Shown here: positions 1 through 9,616 of the stretch, piece by piece | Position numbering within the stretch: the first letter of the stretch is position 1 | Layout: every line of letters begins with the position of its first letter | Notes under the pieces: generated by a model | Seen by the model: the letters and a program-made list of their open reading frames with translations, nothing else | What the model was told of the DNA's origin: nothing | Database searches by the model: none | Position numbers and translations under genes: made by a program | Source of the DNA: CAVTRI01 sp963737075 | GTDB taxonomy: Bacteria > Actinomycetota > Acidimicrobiia > Acidimicrobiales > Palsa-688 | Assembly (NCBI GenBank): GCA_963737075.1 | Contig: CAVTRI010000002.1 | Coordinates: forward strand, 1,984,001 to 2,048,000 | Direction: 5' to 3' | Length of the DNA stretch: 64,000 nucleotides

Positions 1-425
1 TGTGAGTCCATCACCGCCAGCCGGTCCGACGGGTTATCCAGATGTTCCTGCAACTCCCGGTATCGGGCGGCGAACTCCCTGCGTCCCTCGGCGTCCAGCT
101 CCCTGAGCGGGTTGAGCTTGGTCAGCAGCGAACCCGGGATCACCGCCCCGCCCGCCTCCTCCGACGACCCCGAGTCCTTGACCCCGAGCTCGGCCAGCAG
201 TTCGTTGGACCCCACCACCTGGAAATTCTTGTACGTGAACCGCCGGCGCCGCCCATTGAACACCTGATCCCGCCGGCCATCCGGCAACGTCACCGTCCGG
301 ATGGCCATGTCCCGCTTGTCGGGGTCGATGTAATCCATATACGCCGTCGGCCGTGGGGTCGAGTGCTCGTCGGCGTCGTTTATCCGATAACGCAATTCCT
401 TCTCGTCGGAATGGGTAAGGGTCAC
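1..425 (-). CDS. Amidohydrolase family protein, N-terminal part (runs off window start)
   Basis: The reverse strand reads open from a GTG at 425 to the window edge. A strong ribosome binding site AGGAGG (437-432) sits six bases upstream and fixes this start. The protein begins VTLTHSDEKELRYRINDADE followed by H-S-T-P, and the D-x-D-x-H pattern is the usual N-terminal metal-binding motif of COG2159-type TIM-barrel amidohydrolases. The next stretch (YMDYIDPDKRDMAIRTV) is also typical of that group in Actinobacteria. Only about 141 residues are present; the catalytic His, Asp and Lys that would lie further along are outside the window. The substrate cannot be inferred. The plus-strand reading frame over the same bases is a shadow. 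Confidence 0.75.
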   Translation of the reverse strand, partial: MTLTHSDEKELRYRINDADEHSTPRPTAYMDYIDPDKRDMAIRTVTLPDGRRDQVFNGRRRRFTYKNFQVVGSNELLAELGVKDSGSSEEAGGAVIPGSLLTKLNPLRELDAEGRREFAARYRELQEHLDNPSDRLAVMDS

Positions 426-532
426 CGGCGGCCTCCTAGCCCGGATATCGTACTGAGTACAATCTAGTCCTATGCAGCCGATGGACGCGCCGGCTGCCGC
501 CCCTCAGCGGGCAGCACGGACGTGGATCATGT

Positions 533-1828
533 TTAGAGGTTCGACGGTACATTTCCACATAGGGCTTTGCCATTGTTGACGGACGCGAAGTTTTGTCCTT
601 GGACGTTGACGTACCAGGTGCAGTAGCTCTTCTCGGCGGTCCCGAAGTGATTGAAGTTGACGGGGGCGGGCAGGAGGCCGTCAGCATTGAAATCGGTCAC
701 CTTCGACAAGTTGGTGATGAAGGATTGGCGCGTCGGGTTCTGGCCCGCAACCTGCAGCCCCTTGGCGGTGAGGATGGCCGCCAGGTAGGCATCGGTGACT
801 CCGAACGTCGGGTAAGTGCCTGACCGGTAAGTGGGGTCGGCGGCTTTGAGGTTGGCCTGGAATGTGTTGGACGCTGAGCTGTTGGTATCGAGGGGAGGGA
901 TGATGCTCGAGTAGTAGACGCCCTGCGCCGCTTGGGCCGCGGTCGCGGTGGAAAACAGCGTCGAGTCGGCGGAGGCCAACGACAGCGACTTGGCGCCGAC
1001 GCCCGCTTGCTTGAGTCCCGTGACCAGGGCCAGCACGGTCGACTGCACGCAGGAGCAGACGGCGAAATCGGTCCCGGCTTGCTTCATGGCCAGCACGGGA
1101 GTGGACACGTCTGTGGTTCCGAAGTTGACCGAGAGGTTCTCGTAGCCCATGGTGATTCCGAGGTCCTGCAAGGCGGTCTTCATGTCTTTTATCGACGAGG
1201 TCGACGAGGGCGAAATGCCGTAGGCGAGGCCCCCTACGTTCTTGACACCGAGATACTTGGCCAGCTGTGACGCTCCGATGGCGGCCGGAAGCTCGGGATG
1301 GCTCGGATCCATTCCACCGCTGAAGCTGAACATGTTGGTGTTAGGCTGCACGCCCCATTCGGGGCCGTCGAAGCCCGATCCGATGACGGGCACGCCGGCC
1401 TGCTGGGCGGCCCGGTAGGCGCCGAAGAAAAAGGAGCTGTCGCTAATGATGGCGAACACCCCCTGGTTCAGCAACAGTTGGACGGCGGTGAGAGCCCCGC
1501 TGGGAGAGGACGTGTCGTCCTCGGTGACCAACTGGATTTGCCGCCCGTTGATGCCTCCCTGCTTGTTGAGGGCGTCGAAGTACGCCTTGGCGCCCACCGC
1601 GCTCGTGGAGAACGTCGACGAGGCGACCCCGGTGGCCGATGTGACGAAGCCGATCTTGATCGTCGTCGGCGTCACCCCGGGCGCGCTCGCTTTGTTCCCT
1701 GCGGTGTTGCCGGATGGCTGGCCGCTGCTCACCGGTTTCTTCGACGACCCTCCGCACGCCGCCGCGATGCACGCAACCGCAAGGAAGACGCCGACGGCTC
1801 GACTCAAACTCGATTGGAACAGACGCAT
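533..1828 (-). CDS. ABC transporter substrate-binding lipoprotein, branched-chain amino acid (Peripla_BP_6) type
   Basis: A 431-residue extracytoplasmic ligand-binding protein. The N-terminus is a lipoprotein signal: basic start MRLFQSSLSR, a hydrophobic core, and a lipobox AAAC ending at Cys25, followed by a Gly/Ser linker. The mature part reads TIKIGFVTSATGVASS and then NKQGGINGRQIQLVTEDD, the fold-I pattern of LivJ/urea/amide-type type I periplasmic binding proteins. It should sit anchored outside the membrane and hand a ligand to an ABC permease, but no permease or ATPase genes are adjacent, so it is an orphan or works with a transporter elsewhere. It is divergent from the LuxR-ATPase gene at 2074, which could control it; that link is inference. 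The ligand is unknown. Confidence 0.85.
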   Translation of the reverse strand: MRLFQSSLSRAVGVFLAVACIAAACGGSSKKPVSSGQPSGNTAGNKASAPGVTPTTIKIGFVTSATGVASSTFSTSAVGAKAYFDALNKQGGINGRQIQLVTEDDTSSPSGALTAVQLLLNQGVFAIISDSSFFFGAYRAAQQAGVPVIGSGFDGPEWGVQPNTNMFSFSGGMDPSHPELPAAIGASQLAKYLGVKNVGGLAYGISPSSTSSIKDMKTALQDLGITMGYENLSVNFGTTDVSTPVLAMKQAGTDFAVCSCVQSTVLALVTGLKQAGVGAKSLSLASADSTLFSTATAAQAAQGVYYSSIIPPLDTNSSASNTFQANLKAADPTYRSGTYPTFGVTDAYLAAILTAKGLQVAGQNPTRQSFITNLSKVTDFNADGLLPAPVNFNHFGTAEKSYCTWYVNVQGQNFASVNNGKALCGNVPSNL

Positions 1829-2073
1829 AAGTGTATCTTCCCCCTGCTCTTTGTGCTGAGTCTAAATAGGTTGTCGTGCCAAGTCAAGGGAGCGGAATCC
1901 TGAGACTGGCCGAACTACTCAACGACTTCTTCCAGCACAGCTGGCCCGCCGATCCGGGAGCAATCTAAGGCGAAGGAGACCGACGGCCGGCGTTGGGCGC
2001 CGCCATCGCCCGGGCCCGACGATGGGTGCCGGCCGAGGTTGGCGGTTGTGTGTGCAAACCCTAAAGTTCACCT

Positions 2074-4842
2074 GTGACCATTTCCCTTGGAGGTCCACTG
2101 GAGGGCGTCTTCGTGGGACGGCGGGCCGAGCTGTCCCGGCTAGGCGAGATCATCGACCGGGTGCGCCACGACCAACCCTGGTTGGTCGTCATCGAGGGGG
2201 AGTCAGGAGTCGGCAAGACGGCATTGGCCAGACGTTGTGTGGCGTCGTCTTTCGACCTGAAGGTCCTGGGGGCTCGCTGTGATCCGGCGGAGACCGATCT
2301 TGCCTACGGGGTGGTGGAGCAGCTCCTCCGCACAGTTGGTGGCGGGTCGGTACGCCGTCCTCTCCTGACCGGCGACATGGTGACATCTTCGCCCTTCGCG
2401 GTGGGCGCGCAATTGCTCGGCGTCATTGGCGATCTTGAGGCCGATGGTCCGGTGGCTCTGTTCATAGACGATGTCCAGTGGGCGGACCGGCGATCAGTCG
2501 AGGCTCTGTCGTTTGTGTTCCGGCGGTTGTCGGTGGACCCGGTACTGGCGATGGTGCTGGTTCGCGGAAGTCGGGACCAGTTGGACGAGCCGACCCGTCG
2601 GATGCTGCTCAGCTTGGACCAGCGCCTGCAGTTGCGCCTATCAGGGCTAAGCCTTGATGACGTGGGCCCTCTGGCTGCTGCGTTGGGTGCCGCCCCGCTG
2701 GATGCCGCTACCGCCCAGCGCCTCTACGATCAGACGGGCGGGCATGCGCTCTACTTGCAGACGGTGCTGAGCGATCCGGAGGGCCTGGAAGGGCTGGGGG
2801 AGCTCAGTTCGGCCGTCCCGGCATCTCTCGCCGCCGCCATAGGCGACCAGCTGTCTGTCTTGTCCGCCTCCACCCGCTCGTTGCTGGAGATGATGGCGGT
2901 GGTCAACGCACCGACGCCCTTGGCTCTGGTAGGCGAAGCAGCGGGCGTTGGCCAGCCCGACGCCGGGATTGAGCCGGCAGTCAAGGCGGGGTTGGTGGAC
3001 ATCGAGTTGCACGCGATGAGCTGGCCAGTGGCCATCCGCCACGCCTTGCAGCGCGACGCCATCTACGCAGCTATGACGGCGGCACGACGGCGGGAGTTGC
3101 ACGCGCGGGCCATCGCCATCGTCGACGACACCAGCGCCTGGGCGCACCGGGTGGCGTCCCTCGATTGCCCCGACGAGGATCTGGCCGCCCAGCTTGACGC
3201 TGTGGCTGAGGAGGAGGCGGCGGCCGGTCGCCTGGCCCTTGCCGCCACCCACCTCCAGTGGGCCTCCGACATCTCGCCCGCCCGGGCTGACCGCGAACGA
3301 CGGCTGCTGACCGCCGCTGTCCATTTGATGCTGGCCGAGGAGGCTCGTGGCTTTGCCGTTCGGCCCGCGGCCGAGGCGACGACGCCGAGCCCTTTACGCA
3401 GTTGCGTGCTCGGGACGATGGCGTTTTCTTCGGGCCAGCTGGGTGAGGCCGAGTCGAGGTTCAGTGAAGGTTTGGCGAAAGCCCAAGCGGATCCCGATAG
3501 CCGACCGCTCGCGGCGATGATCGCCAACCGTCTGGCCGGCACTTACACCCTCCTGGGCGACGGGGAAAAGGTCCAGAAGTTTGGCAAGTGGGCCCTCAAT
3601 ACCGGCTGTCTGGATGCGGCGGCCGCCAGCCAGACCCGGACGCTGATCGCCATCGGTGCGTCCCAGCTGGCTGGGCCTCGGCTAGCTCTCGCGGAGCTGG
3701 AGCATCTCGATCCCGATCCAGGGCGCGTTGAGCTGATCGACGTCGACGGCCTTTCGTTCCGGGGGGTGTTCCGGCTCCTGACAGGAGACCTGGGCCGGGC
3801 CGTCGACGACATGACGACCAGCCTGAGGATGGTACGCCGGGGCGCCACCATCACCCTCGGCCTACGCGTGTACTCATATTTGGCCCTGGCTCAGTACCTG
3901 GCAGGCGCCTGGGACGACGTGCTGCTCACCTGCGAACAGGGCTTCTCAGCCGCTGCCATCCACGCCCGCCACTACGACCTGCCCCTTTTGCACCTCGCGG
4001 CGACATGCGTGCCGGCTGGCCGGGGCGCCGTCGACGACGCCGAACACCACGCCACTCTGGCGGAGGAGATAGCCGCCACCCTCGACTACGGTCAGGAGCG
4101 CGTGTACGCAGCCATGGCCCGAGCACTGGTCTTCCAGGCGGCCGGCGACTACCTCGGAATGGCAGACGTCCTAGGGCACTGGCAGGATGACGCCACCCTC
4201 GACGGCCGCAGCCGCATGTACGCGGTGTTGTGGAGGCCGCTGCTGGTGGAAGGCCTTCTCGGCTCCGGGCAGTCCGAACGGGCCATCTTCGTCCTGAAGC
4301 AGCTTCGCGCCGACTCGAATCACGTCGCCTTCTTGCAACCTGCCCTGGCCTGGCTGCAGGGCTGGCTGGCCGAGCAGCAGGGCCGGCCGGAGGACGCACT
4401 GGAGATCTACCAGTCGGCAGAAGAGACGGCCAGCACCGCTAGCCCGTGGTACACCGCCCGATTGCTCTTCGCCCACGGCCGACTTCTGCGCCGCACCGGC
4501 CGGCGTCGCCCGGCAATCGAACGGTTGCGAAGAGCGAAGGACCTGTACTCCGCCCTTCAGGCCGGCCCTTTCATTGCCAGCGCCGACGAGCAGCTGATGG
4601 CCTGCGGGTTGTACCAACGGCCGGCTGACCAACGGTCCATTCTGCATATGACCGGACGGGAGACCGAGGTCGCCCATCTGATCGAGCGCGGCATGACCAA
4701 CGCCGAGATCGCCTCTGAGCTGTTCGTCACCCCTAAAGCCGTCGAGTACCACCTCGGCAACATCTACGCCAAGTTGGGACTCAAAGGACGCCAGGAACTA
4801 CGGCACTTCATTGCCAACTCACGCCGGGTGGCCGCCCCGTGA
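2074..4842 (+). CDS. LuxR-family transcriptional regulator with N-terminal AAA ATPase (LAL type)
   Basis: A 922-residue large ATP-binding regulator of the LuxR family (MalT-like architecture). Residues 14-20 (VGRRAEL) begin the AAA_16 domain, with Walker A GESGVGKT at 42-49 and a Walker B-like VALFIDDVQWAD near residue 130. A long helical, TPR-like middle follows. The C-terminus carries a LuxR helix-turn-helix (TGRETEVAHLIERGMTNAEI, then VEYHLGNIYAKLGL). Such proteins couple ATP and ligand binding to DNA binding. The GTG start at 2074 precedes the conserved VFVGR segment by only a few residues, so the N-terminus looks complete. It is divergent from the substrate-binding protein at 533-1828. 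The gene is intact, unlike several other regulators in this window. Confidence 0.9.
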   Translation: MTISLGGPLEGVFVGRRAELSRLGEIIDRVRHDQPWLVVIEGESGVGKTALARRCVASSFDLKVLGARCDPAETDLAYGVVEQLLRTVGGGSVRRPLLTGDMVTSSPFAVGAQLLGVIGDLEADGPVALFIDDVQWADRRSVEALSFVFRRLSVDPVLAMVLVRGSRDQLDEPTRRMLLSLDQRLQLRLSGLSLDDVGPLAAALGAAPLDAATAQRLYDQTGGHALYLQTVLSDPEGLEGLGELSSAVPASLAAAIGDQLSVLSASTRSLLEMMAVVNAPTPLALVGEAAGVGQPDAGIEPAVKAGLVDIELHAMSWPVAIRHALQRDAIYAAMTAARRRELHARAIAIVDDTSAWAHRVASLDCPDEDLAAQLDAVAEEEAAAGRLALAATHLQWASDISPARADRERRLLTAAVHLMLAEEARGFAVRPAAEATTPSPLRSCVLGTMAFSSGQLGEAESRFSEGLAKAQADPDSRPLAAMIANRLAGTYTLLGDGEKVQKFGKWALNTGCLDAAAASQTRTLIAIGASQLAGPRLALAELEHLDPDPGRVELIDVDGLSFRGVFRLLTGDLGRAVDDMTTSLRMVRRGATITLGLRVYSYLALAQYLAGAWDDVLLTCEQGFSAAAIHARHYDLPLLHLAATCVPAGRGAVDDAEHHATLAEEIAATLDYGQERVYAAMARALVFQAAGDYLGMADVLGHWQDDATLDGRSRMYAVLWRPLLVEGLLGSGQSERAIFVLKQLRADSNHVAFLQPALAWLQGWLAEQQGRPEDALEIYQSAEETASTASPWYTARLLFAHGRLLRRTGRRRPAIERLRRAKDLYSALQAGPFIASADEQLMACGLYQRPADQRSILHMTGRETEVAHLIERGMTNAEIASELFVTPKAVEYHLGNIYAKLGLKGRQELRHFIANSRRVAAP

Positions 4843-4845
4843 CCA

Positions 4846-4864
4846 AGGTCTCGCGCGGAGACCT
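4846..4864. terminator. Hairpin between convergent genes, probable bidirectional terminator
   Basis: A perfect 7-bp inverted repeat AGGTCTC/GAGACCT with the five-base loop GCGCG lies four bases after the LuxR-ATPase stop and overlaps the last base of the convergent DUF3995 gene. There is no run of T on either side, so rho-independent strength is uncertain. Confidence 0.4.
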
Positions 4865-5529
4865 CATTCGACCACCGCCGCCATCGTTGAAGGTGTTCTG
4901 CTCGGCGCCGCCTCGGAGGCCTCGGAGCTGATGACGTTGCCTCCCGTGCCCCGGAACCGCTGCTGAATGACGAGATCGGCCGATGCGAGCATCGCATCGT
5001 GACCGGGTGCAGGTCGGTAAGGACCCAGTCCAGCGGTCTGCGTGGGAGACCAGGCCAATGCGGCGGCGAGCAGAAACCCCCAGAGCAGGAACCACGGGTC
5101 CCACAAATAGGCGTGCCAGGCTAGGGCTTGATGGTTGGCGGAGGCGGACGCGGTCAGGACGCCCGATTGCACCAGCAGGCCGACGACCGTGAGCACTCCG
5201 CCGTAGCCCACCAGCACCACGGCCGCGCACCACGCTGCGACCCGGCCGAGGCGGAGGTATGGGGCTCGCAGCCGCCCAGGGAATACCACCACGGCCAGGC
5301 CGAGCACCGCCACCAACGCCTTGGCAGCGGCGGTCACCCATGCCAGCGCGATCACCCCTGCGTTGCCGGAGCGACCCGCCCGCTCCAAAGACCCGCCGAT
5401 CGTGTCCAGCAGCTCAATGCCACCGGAGCCCCAGTAGGCACTCATGCCGGCATACGCCACGCCCAAGACGAACGCTCCGCCGGCCGCCACGGCCGCCGCC
5501 GTGGGCCGACGGGACCGGTTTCGGACCAC
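4864..5529 (-). CDS. DUF3995 domain integral membrane protein
   Basis: About 221 residues from a GTG at 5529 (VVRNRSRRPTAAAVAAGGAF). Longer in-frame starts up to 5817 exist, but the extra N-terminal residues look non-coding. Four hydrophobic segments are visible. The first is followed by SAYWGSGGIELLDTIGGSLE, which matches the hallmark of DUF3995 (Y-W-x-x-G-G, then D-T-I-G-G-x-x-E). Later segments are ALAWVTAAAKALVAVLGLAV, a Val/Gly-rich helix and WDPWFLLWGFLLAAAL. The function of the family is unknown; these are small four-helix membrane proteins. The gene converges on the LuxR-ATPase gene and shares the hairpin at 4846-4864. Confidence 0.75.
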   Translation of the reverse strand: MVRNRSRRPTAAAVAAGGAFVLGVAYAGMSAYWGSGGIELLDTIGGSLERAGRSGNAGVIALAWVTAAAKALVAVLGLAVVVFPGRLRAPYLRLGRVAAWCAAVVLVGYGGVLTVVGLLVQSGVLTASASANHQALAWHAYLWDPWFLLWGFLLAAALAWSPTQTAGLGPYRPAPGHDAMLASADLVIQQRFRGTGGNVISSEASEAAPSRTPSTMAAVVE

Positions 5530-5921
5530 TGACTCTTCACGACCACGACGCTTGCGGTGGCAATCCCGAAGGACAGCTGGCGACACCGCTCCTCCTTCAC
5601 TGTTATAGACACGTTGAGCTCTCGCCGACGCGCATCGAGGCCAGCTTCGAGGATCGACTCTAGGACCGCTACGCGCAGGCGTGGCGAAGGTCGCGTGGAG
5701 GCCGAATGGTGGCTTAACAGAGCGAAGCGCACGTTTTTGTGCCTGCGGGACATGGTCGTGGCCGGCGGCGCGCACCCCGGCCGCATTGTCACCCACCGCG
5801 GCGTAGTGCGATCGCAAAACGGGCTGTATGCAATCGCCGCGACGTCAGGAGAGCGTCACCCGCCCGCCGCTCCCCTCCCCTCCAGCTGACCAGCATCACT
5901 TGATCTGTCAAGACTCAATCG
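5530..5921. other. Intergenic, no supported gene
   Basis: About 390 bases between DUF3995 and the SnoaL-like gene. All reading frames here show arginine- and proline-rich shadow translations without recognisable domains. I see no RNA gene or clear promoter. Confidence 0.4.
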
Positions 5922-6479
5922 TCACGCCTTTGTGGCCGCCCGCCGCTTCGCGATGGCCATGCGGACCAGGTACCGCGGGCTGGGGGGAATCCATCCGGCT
6001 TGCGTGGCCGTTGCGAGGTCGTCACGGTTGGCCCAATGCTCGATGATCTTGCCACCGGCGTGGCGAAACCAGTGGCTCTGTGTGGCCGAGAAGCTTTTGC
6101 CAGTCGGCGGCATGACTTGGCTGACCGCGCCTGTGCCGTCATAGTGCACGAATGGGCCAGTGTGACGGCCAGACATCGTACAGTGAATGGCGACAAGATC
6201 GCCGTCTGCGGCTACGTCGTGGACGTCCCAGCGCAGATCGGAGAATGCCCCGCGCAGCCACAGGGCCGTGGCATAGAACGCGGTCGGTCCCCTGCCGCGG
6301 GCTGCTATGGGCTCTCGAGCCGCCTCCCGGTTGGTCGCCTCGGGATGAATCAAGGCCTCGAACTCGAGGAGATCCCCGTCGGCCATCATCTGGATGCTGC
6401 GGACGCACAAGGTCTTCGGGTCGTCCGCAGTTGCCGGACGACGGGCTAGCAGCGTTGGTGTGGGTTCTGTCGGCGACAT
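5922..6479 (-). CDS. SnoaL-like ester cyclase / nuclear transport factor 2 fold protein
   Basis: 185 residues with a single SnoaL-like (NTF2-fold) domain. The pattern of an early alpha-helical pair (LCVRSIQMMADGDLLEFEAL, then IHPEATNREA), a central WDVHDVAADGDLVAIHCTMS strand pair, GRHTGPF and a C-terminal HWFRHAGGKIIEHWANRDDL is typical of the ester cyclase branch (aklanonic acid methyl ester cyclase-like, COG5485). In most genomes these are stand-alone proteins of unknown substrate rather than polyketide enzymes, and no polyketide synthase is present here. Two further NTF2-fold proteins occur at 15157-15585 and 21540-21971, each with low mutual similarity. Confidence 0.8.
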   Translation of the reverse strand: MSPTEPTPTLLARRPATADDPKTLCVRSIQMMADGDLLEFEALIHPEATNREAAREPIAARGRGPTAFYATALWLRGAFSDLRWDVHDVAADGDLVAIHCTMSGRHTGPFVHYDGTGAVSQVMPPTGKSFSATQSHWFRHAGGKIIEHWANRDDLATATQAGWIPPSPRYLVRMAIAKRRAATKA

Positions 6480-6855
6480 GACATTCTCTCTTTCATGAGG
6501 CTGGGCCGTGTGGCAACCCGCTCGCGCCGTTCGGCGCTTTCCCGCGGGTCTTTGATGGCGGTGACCGCATCGGGGTCAAGCTCGGTGCGGTGCTGGGTGG
6601 GTATAGAAGCGGTCTCGTGGTCGTCGGGGTGTTCGCCGTACGGGTAGTGAAACACTCGGGTGTGCTGAGAACGTGGAGGCGGCATGCAGTCCGCGTGGAG
6701 ATCGACCGCAACAAGCTGGCTCCGCACGCCATAACGCCTTCAGTCGTTGAGAGTGCCCGCAGTCATGAAGGTAGATGGCTTGCCGTTCGGTGGAATCCAT
6801 CTGGCTTTCATTTGACATCCATCCGGATTTCTCGCTCCCATGCTGGACTAGCAAC
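6480..6855. other. Intergenic between divergent genes, no supported gene
   Basis: About 375 bases between the SnoaL-like gene (leftward) and the DUF1707 gene (rightward). It should hold promoters for both; I do not see a convincing -35/-10 pair. Reading frames crossing it have no recognisable domain. Confidence 0.4.
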
Positions 6856-7476
6856 ATGACCGGGAATACAGGAGTCGCATCTGGAGGGAGCAACGATCTG
6901 CTGCGCATCGCGCAAAGGGATCGCGAAGCCGTGATGGATACACTGCGGCGTGCCGCCGGGGACGGGCGGGTCTCCCTCGATGAGTTCAGCGAGCGGGTGG
7001 GACTAGCTCTCGCCGCTGAGACCCAAAAGCAGCTAGATACCTCCACGGCCGGGTTCTCGGCGGCCCCGCTGGTGGGGTCGACGCCCACCGTCTCCTCCAT
7101 CGTTACGTTCTTCGGTCACCGGCGGCAAACTGGCCGCTGGCGGTTGCCGGGCGCCTTACGCGCCCGGGCGCTGTTCGGTGATCTCTATATCGACCTGCGG
7201 GAAGTACTCGTCACCGACGAGGTGGTCGACATCTCCGCCATCACGTTGCTGGGCAACTTGTGCGTAGACGTACCAGAGGGGGTGGACGTGGAACTGAGCG
7301 GGTTCGACGTGTTCGGCGACCGCGAACTCCGGCTGGCGCCCGTCCCCCGCCGCTCTGGCACCCCGCTCATCCGGGTACGGGCTTACGGACTGCTCGGCGA
7401 CGTATATGTGCGGACTCCGACACAAGGGGAGAAGCCACCGAGGTGGTGGAGCTGGTTCAGGCCCAGTCGCTGGTAG
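6856..7476 (+). CDS. DUF1707 domain protein with C-terminal LiaF/DUF2154-like beta domain
   Basis: 206 residues from ATG 6856 (MTGNTGVASGG). Upstream in-frame starts from 6775 add an unlikely leader. The DUF1707 domain is at about residues 14-65: LLRIAQRDREAVMDTLRRAA, then GDGRVSLDEFSERVGLAL, matching the family pattern of an acidic-basic RE-V motif followed by DGR-L-EF-ER. The second half is a beta-helix-like repeat (RARALFGDLYIDLRE, VDISAITLLGNLCVDVPEGV, RVRAYGLLGDVYVR), the DUF2154/LiaF-like domain found in cell-wall stress proteins. There is no membrane helix. In Actinobacteria this pairing is common, and a role near envelope stress sensing is inference only. Confidence 0.8.
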   Translation: MTGNTGVASGGSNDLLRIAQRDREAVMDTLRRAAGDGRVSLDEFSERVGLALAAETQKQLDTSTAGFSAAPLVGSTPTVSSIVTFFGHRRQTGRWRLPGALRARALFGDLYIDLREVLVTDEVVDISAITLLGNLCVDVPEGVDVELSGFDVFGDRELRLAPVPRRSGTPLIRVRAYGLLGDVYVRTPTQGEKPPRWWSWFRPSRW

Positions 7477-7486
7477 AGAGGAAGAT

Positions 7487-7517
7487 ACCCCGCAACTGCC
7501 GGTTGCCTTGCCGGGGT
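7487..7517 (+). terminator. Hairpin downstream of DUF1707 gene
   Basis: ACCCCGCAA (7487-7495) pairs with TTGCCGGGGT (7508-7517) with one bulged C, followed by TTC. Its position ten bases after the stop codon suits transcription termination, although the U-tract is short. Confidence 0.4.
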
Positions 7518-7650
7518 TTCGTGCGTGCCCCTGAGCTCTTCGGAAGCGGCTGCCACCAAACGCCGGGTCGTCAGCACCGTTCGATCGCCGACTACAAAGT
7601 CGAACTCGAAGGACTCCAGTCTGCAGAGGGTCGGGATCGCCCTGTATGAA

Positions 7651-8458
7651 TCAGGGCGCTCGGAGTCGGGCTTCAAATACGTGAGCGGTCATCGCAGCAC
7701 TGACAGGACCGCTATCCAGTCGTTCTGTCATTTCCTCGCTGACGATCGACGTCGTGGCAGCCAAGTCGCCGCGTGCCTCTATTGCGGCACGAACTGGCGT
7801 GCCCATACAGAACCCCGCCGCCACATCACCGGCCGAGGCGGCATGCCCTCGCAGGGTCACGGTCTGTACCGAGAGACACTTCAGGCCACCCGCGGCGAGA
7901 TCTTCGAGAACACGGTCTTGGTCGGAGTAACCGTGGGGCACGGTAGCGATGAAGCTGGGCGGATCCGCGGGGAACGCGCGCTGAAGTCCCGCCATCAAGG
8001 CAGCAGCGAAACCGTGCGTGTCGACCATATCCCAGGTGTTGAACAACAATCGCCCTCCAACCGCTAGGACTCGAGCCGCCTCCGCAAAAGCAGCGGCCTC
8101 TTCGGGAAAGAACATCACCCCGAACTGGCAGACCACCAGATCAAACGAGCCGCCCAAATACCTCAGGTGGGCCGCGTCCGCCTGTTCCCAACGGGCCGAA
8201 GGCACTCCTCGGGAGCCCAGCGAAACCATCGCCAGGTTCAGGTCCGTAGCGGTGATCTGCGCCCTCGGGACAGACGCGATCAACTCTCGAGTCAACGCCC
8301 CGCTACCGGCGGCGAGCTCCAGAACGAAGCGTGGCTCACCCCGCGCCGCTCGTGCCGCCAGAATCCGCCGCAAACGGACGGAACACCGCGGGCACAAGCC
8401 ACCGGTCATAGGCTTCGGGCATCGAACCCGCCCATATGCGGTCCGTTTCGTCGACCAT
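7651..8458 (-). CDS. Class I SAM-dependent methyltransferase, frameshifted near the N-terminus
   Basis: Two frames together give a complete class I methyltransferase. The N-terminus starts at ATG 8458 (MVDETDRIWAGSMPEAYDRW) but meets a stop at 8338-8336. The conserved continuation, LAARAARGEPRFVLELAAGS with motif I (LELAAGSGALTRELI), lies one frame over and runs to 7651. The break falls at about 8341-8368. Motif II region DLVVCQFGVMFFPEE and the C-terminal half are normal. One inserted or deleted base explains it; whether that is real or a sequencing error cannot be decided here. Read alone, the downstream frame starts at 8409 without the family N-terminus. The substrate is unknown. Confidence 0.75.
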
Positions 8459-8902
8459 CACCAAACCTTTCTCCGCAGACAACATGTGCTGTACCTCCAG
8501 AGGCGGCGGCCGAGTCTGGCTTGAGGATGACGAAGATCGCCAGGGCGACAGTCACGTTGAGGTCCCCGGTCGGTGCGGGGAGGGACTTGTCGGGATGGCC
8601 GCTGGGGATCACCTCCAGTCACGTGGCGACCACGCTGCACACGAACAACCTCACCCCTAGGGGCACCACTCGACGCCCCGTGGAAAGCGGTCACAGCCAC
8701 CAGGGGACCGCGTCGGCGTGCCGGGGAGATGTCTACGGGATGGAGATGTTGTGGAGAATCGTTTCACGCGCCGGCCGCTTGGCTGGCGCAGCGCTACAGA
8801 CTCGCCGTGGGCCACGACCAGTTCCTTGACTGGCCAACCTGCGGTCGCCGCCCGCGGGATCCCGGTCACACCCGGAGCGGACCGGCGCAGGATCGTCGCC
8901 GG
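8459..8902. other. Intergenic, no supported gene
   Basis: About 440 bases between the methyltransferase and the GAP-family gene, both read leftward. Reading frames on both strands are open in part but have no recognisable domain or ribosome binding site. It must hold the methyltransferase promoter. Confidence 0.4.
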
Positions 8903-9553
8903 TCACGCGGCGAGCTCGAGTGAGCCTCGGACGATGAGGTAAATGCCGCCGCCTCCCGCGGTAAGGGTGCCCAGCTGCCAAGCGTAGCGGCGGGCGAGAT
9001 CGTCCAGTCGGGCGACGACGCGGGTGCTGGCCGTCGGTACCAGCAGATGAAGCAGGAGGGGGATCTCGACGGTGGCGAGGACGATGAGATCGACGAGCAG
9101 AAGGTTCAGGATCTGGTGGGGGAGGGCCAGATCGGAATCCACGATGAGGTCGATCGCGGCGATGTAGGCGAATGACGGCATCCACATGACGACGCCCAAC
9201 AAGTAGATCCCGGCATAGCCACCGGCGCGCAACCTGGGGGCGTCGACGGTCGTGTCGCGAGGTCTCAGTCGGGGTTGGCGGATCACCAGGCCGAGGGCGA
9301 CTATCACGAAAACGCTGCCCAGGGTCACCTGCACCGCCGCCTCGATCTGGGTCCGGAGGCTGGCGTCGATGTCGACGCCGCTCAGGACGACCATGATCAG
9401 CGCCCCGCTGACGACGGTGGACGTCGCGGCGCCGCCCAAGTAGATCAAGGCTCGGCGAGTGCCCGGCGGGGTGGCCAGAAGCCAGATCATGACGGCGAGC
9501 GCGGGCGGAAAGAACGCGGCGGCCACCGCGAACGGGATCGTGGCCGGCACCAT
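8903..9553 (-). CDS. GAP (Sap/SfLAP) family membrane protein
   Basis: About 216 residues from ATG 9553 (MVPATIPFAVAAAFFPPAL). The in-frame extension to 9598 has no family similarity. Six hydrophobic segments are visible, with the loop RQPRLRPRDTTVDAPRLRAG between the third and fourth. The N-terminal AVAAAFFPPALAVMIWLLAT and the C-terminal half resemble the GAP/Sap family of actinobacterial membrane proteins (related to the LysE exporter fold, studied in mycobacteria as glycopeptidolipid-addressing proteins). The cargo here is unknown. It lies 63 bases downstream of the TerC gene on the same strand, so co-transcription is plausible. Confidence 0.7.
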   Translation of the reverse strand: MVPATIPFAVAAAFFPPALAVMIWLLATPPGTRRALIYLGGAATSTVVSGALIMVVLSGVDIDASLRTQIEAAVQVTLGSVFVIVALGLVIRQPRLRPRDTTVDAPRLRAGGYAGIYLLGVVMWMPSFAYIAAIDLIVDSDLALPHQILNLLLVDLIVLATVEIPLLLHLLVPTASTRVVARLDDLARRYAWQLGTLTAGGGGIYLIVRGSLELAA

Positions 9554-9616
9554 CACGCCATCACCGAAACGGGGTGGCTGTGGTGAGGACCGCCCCACTG
9601 GGGAGGTCGACCACCG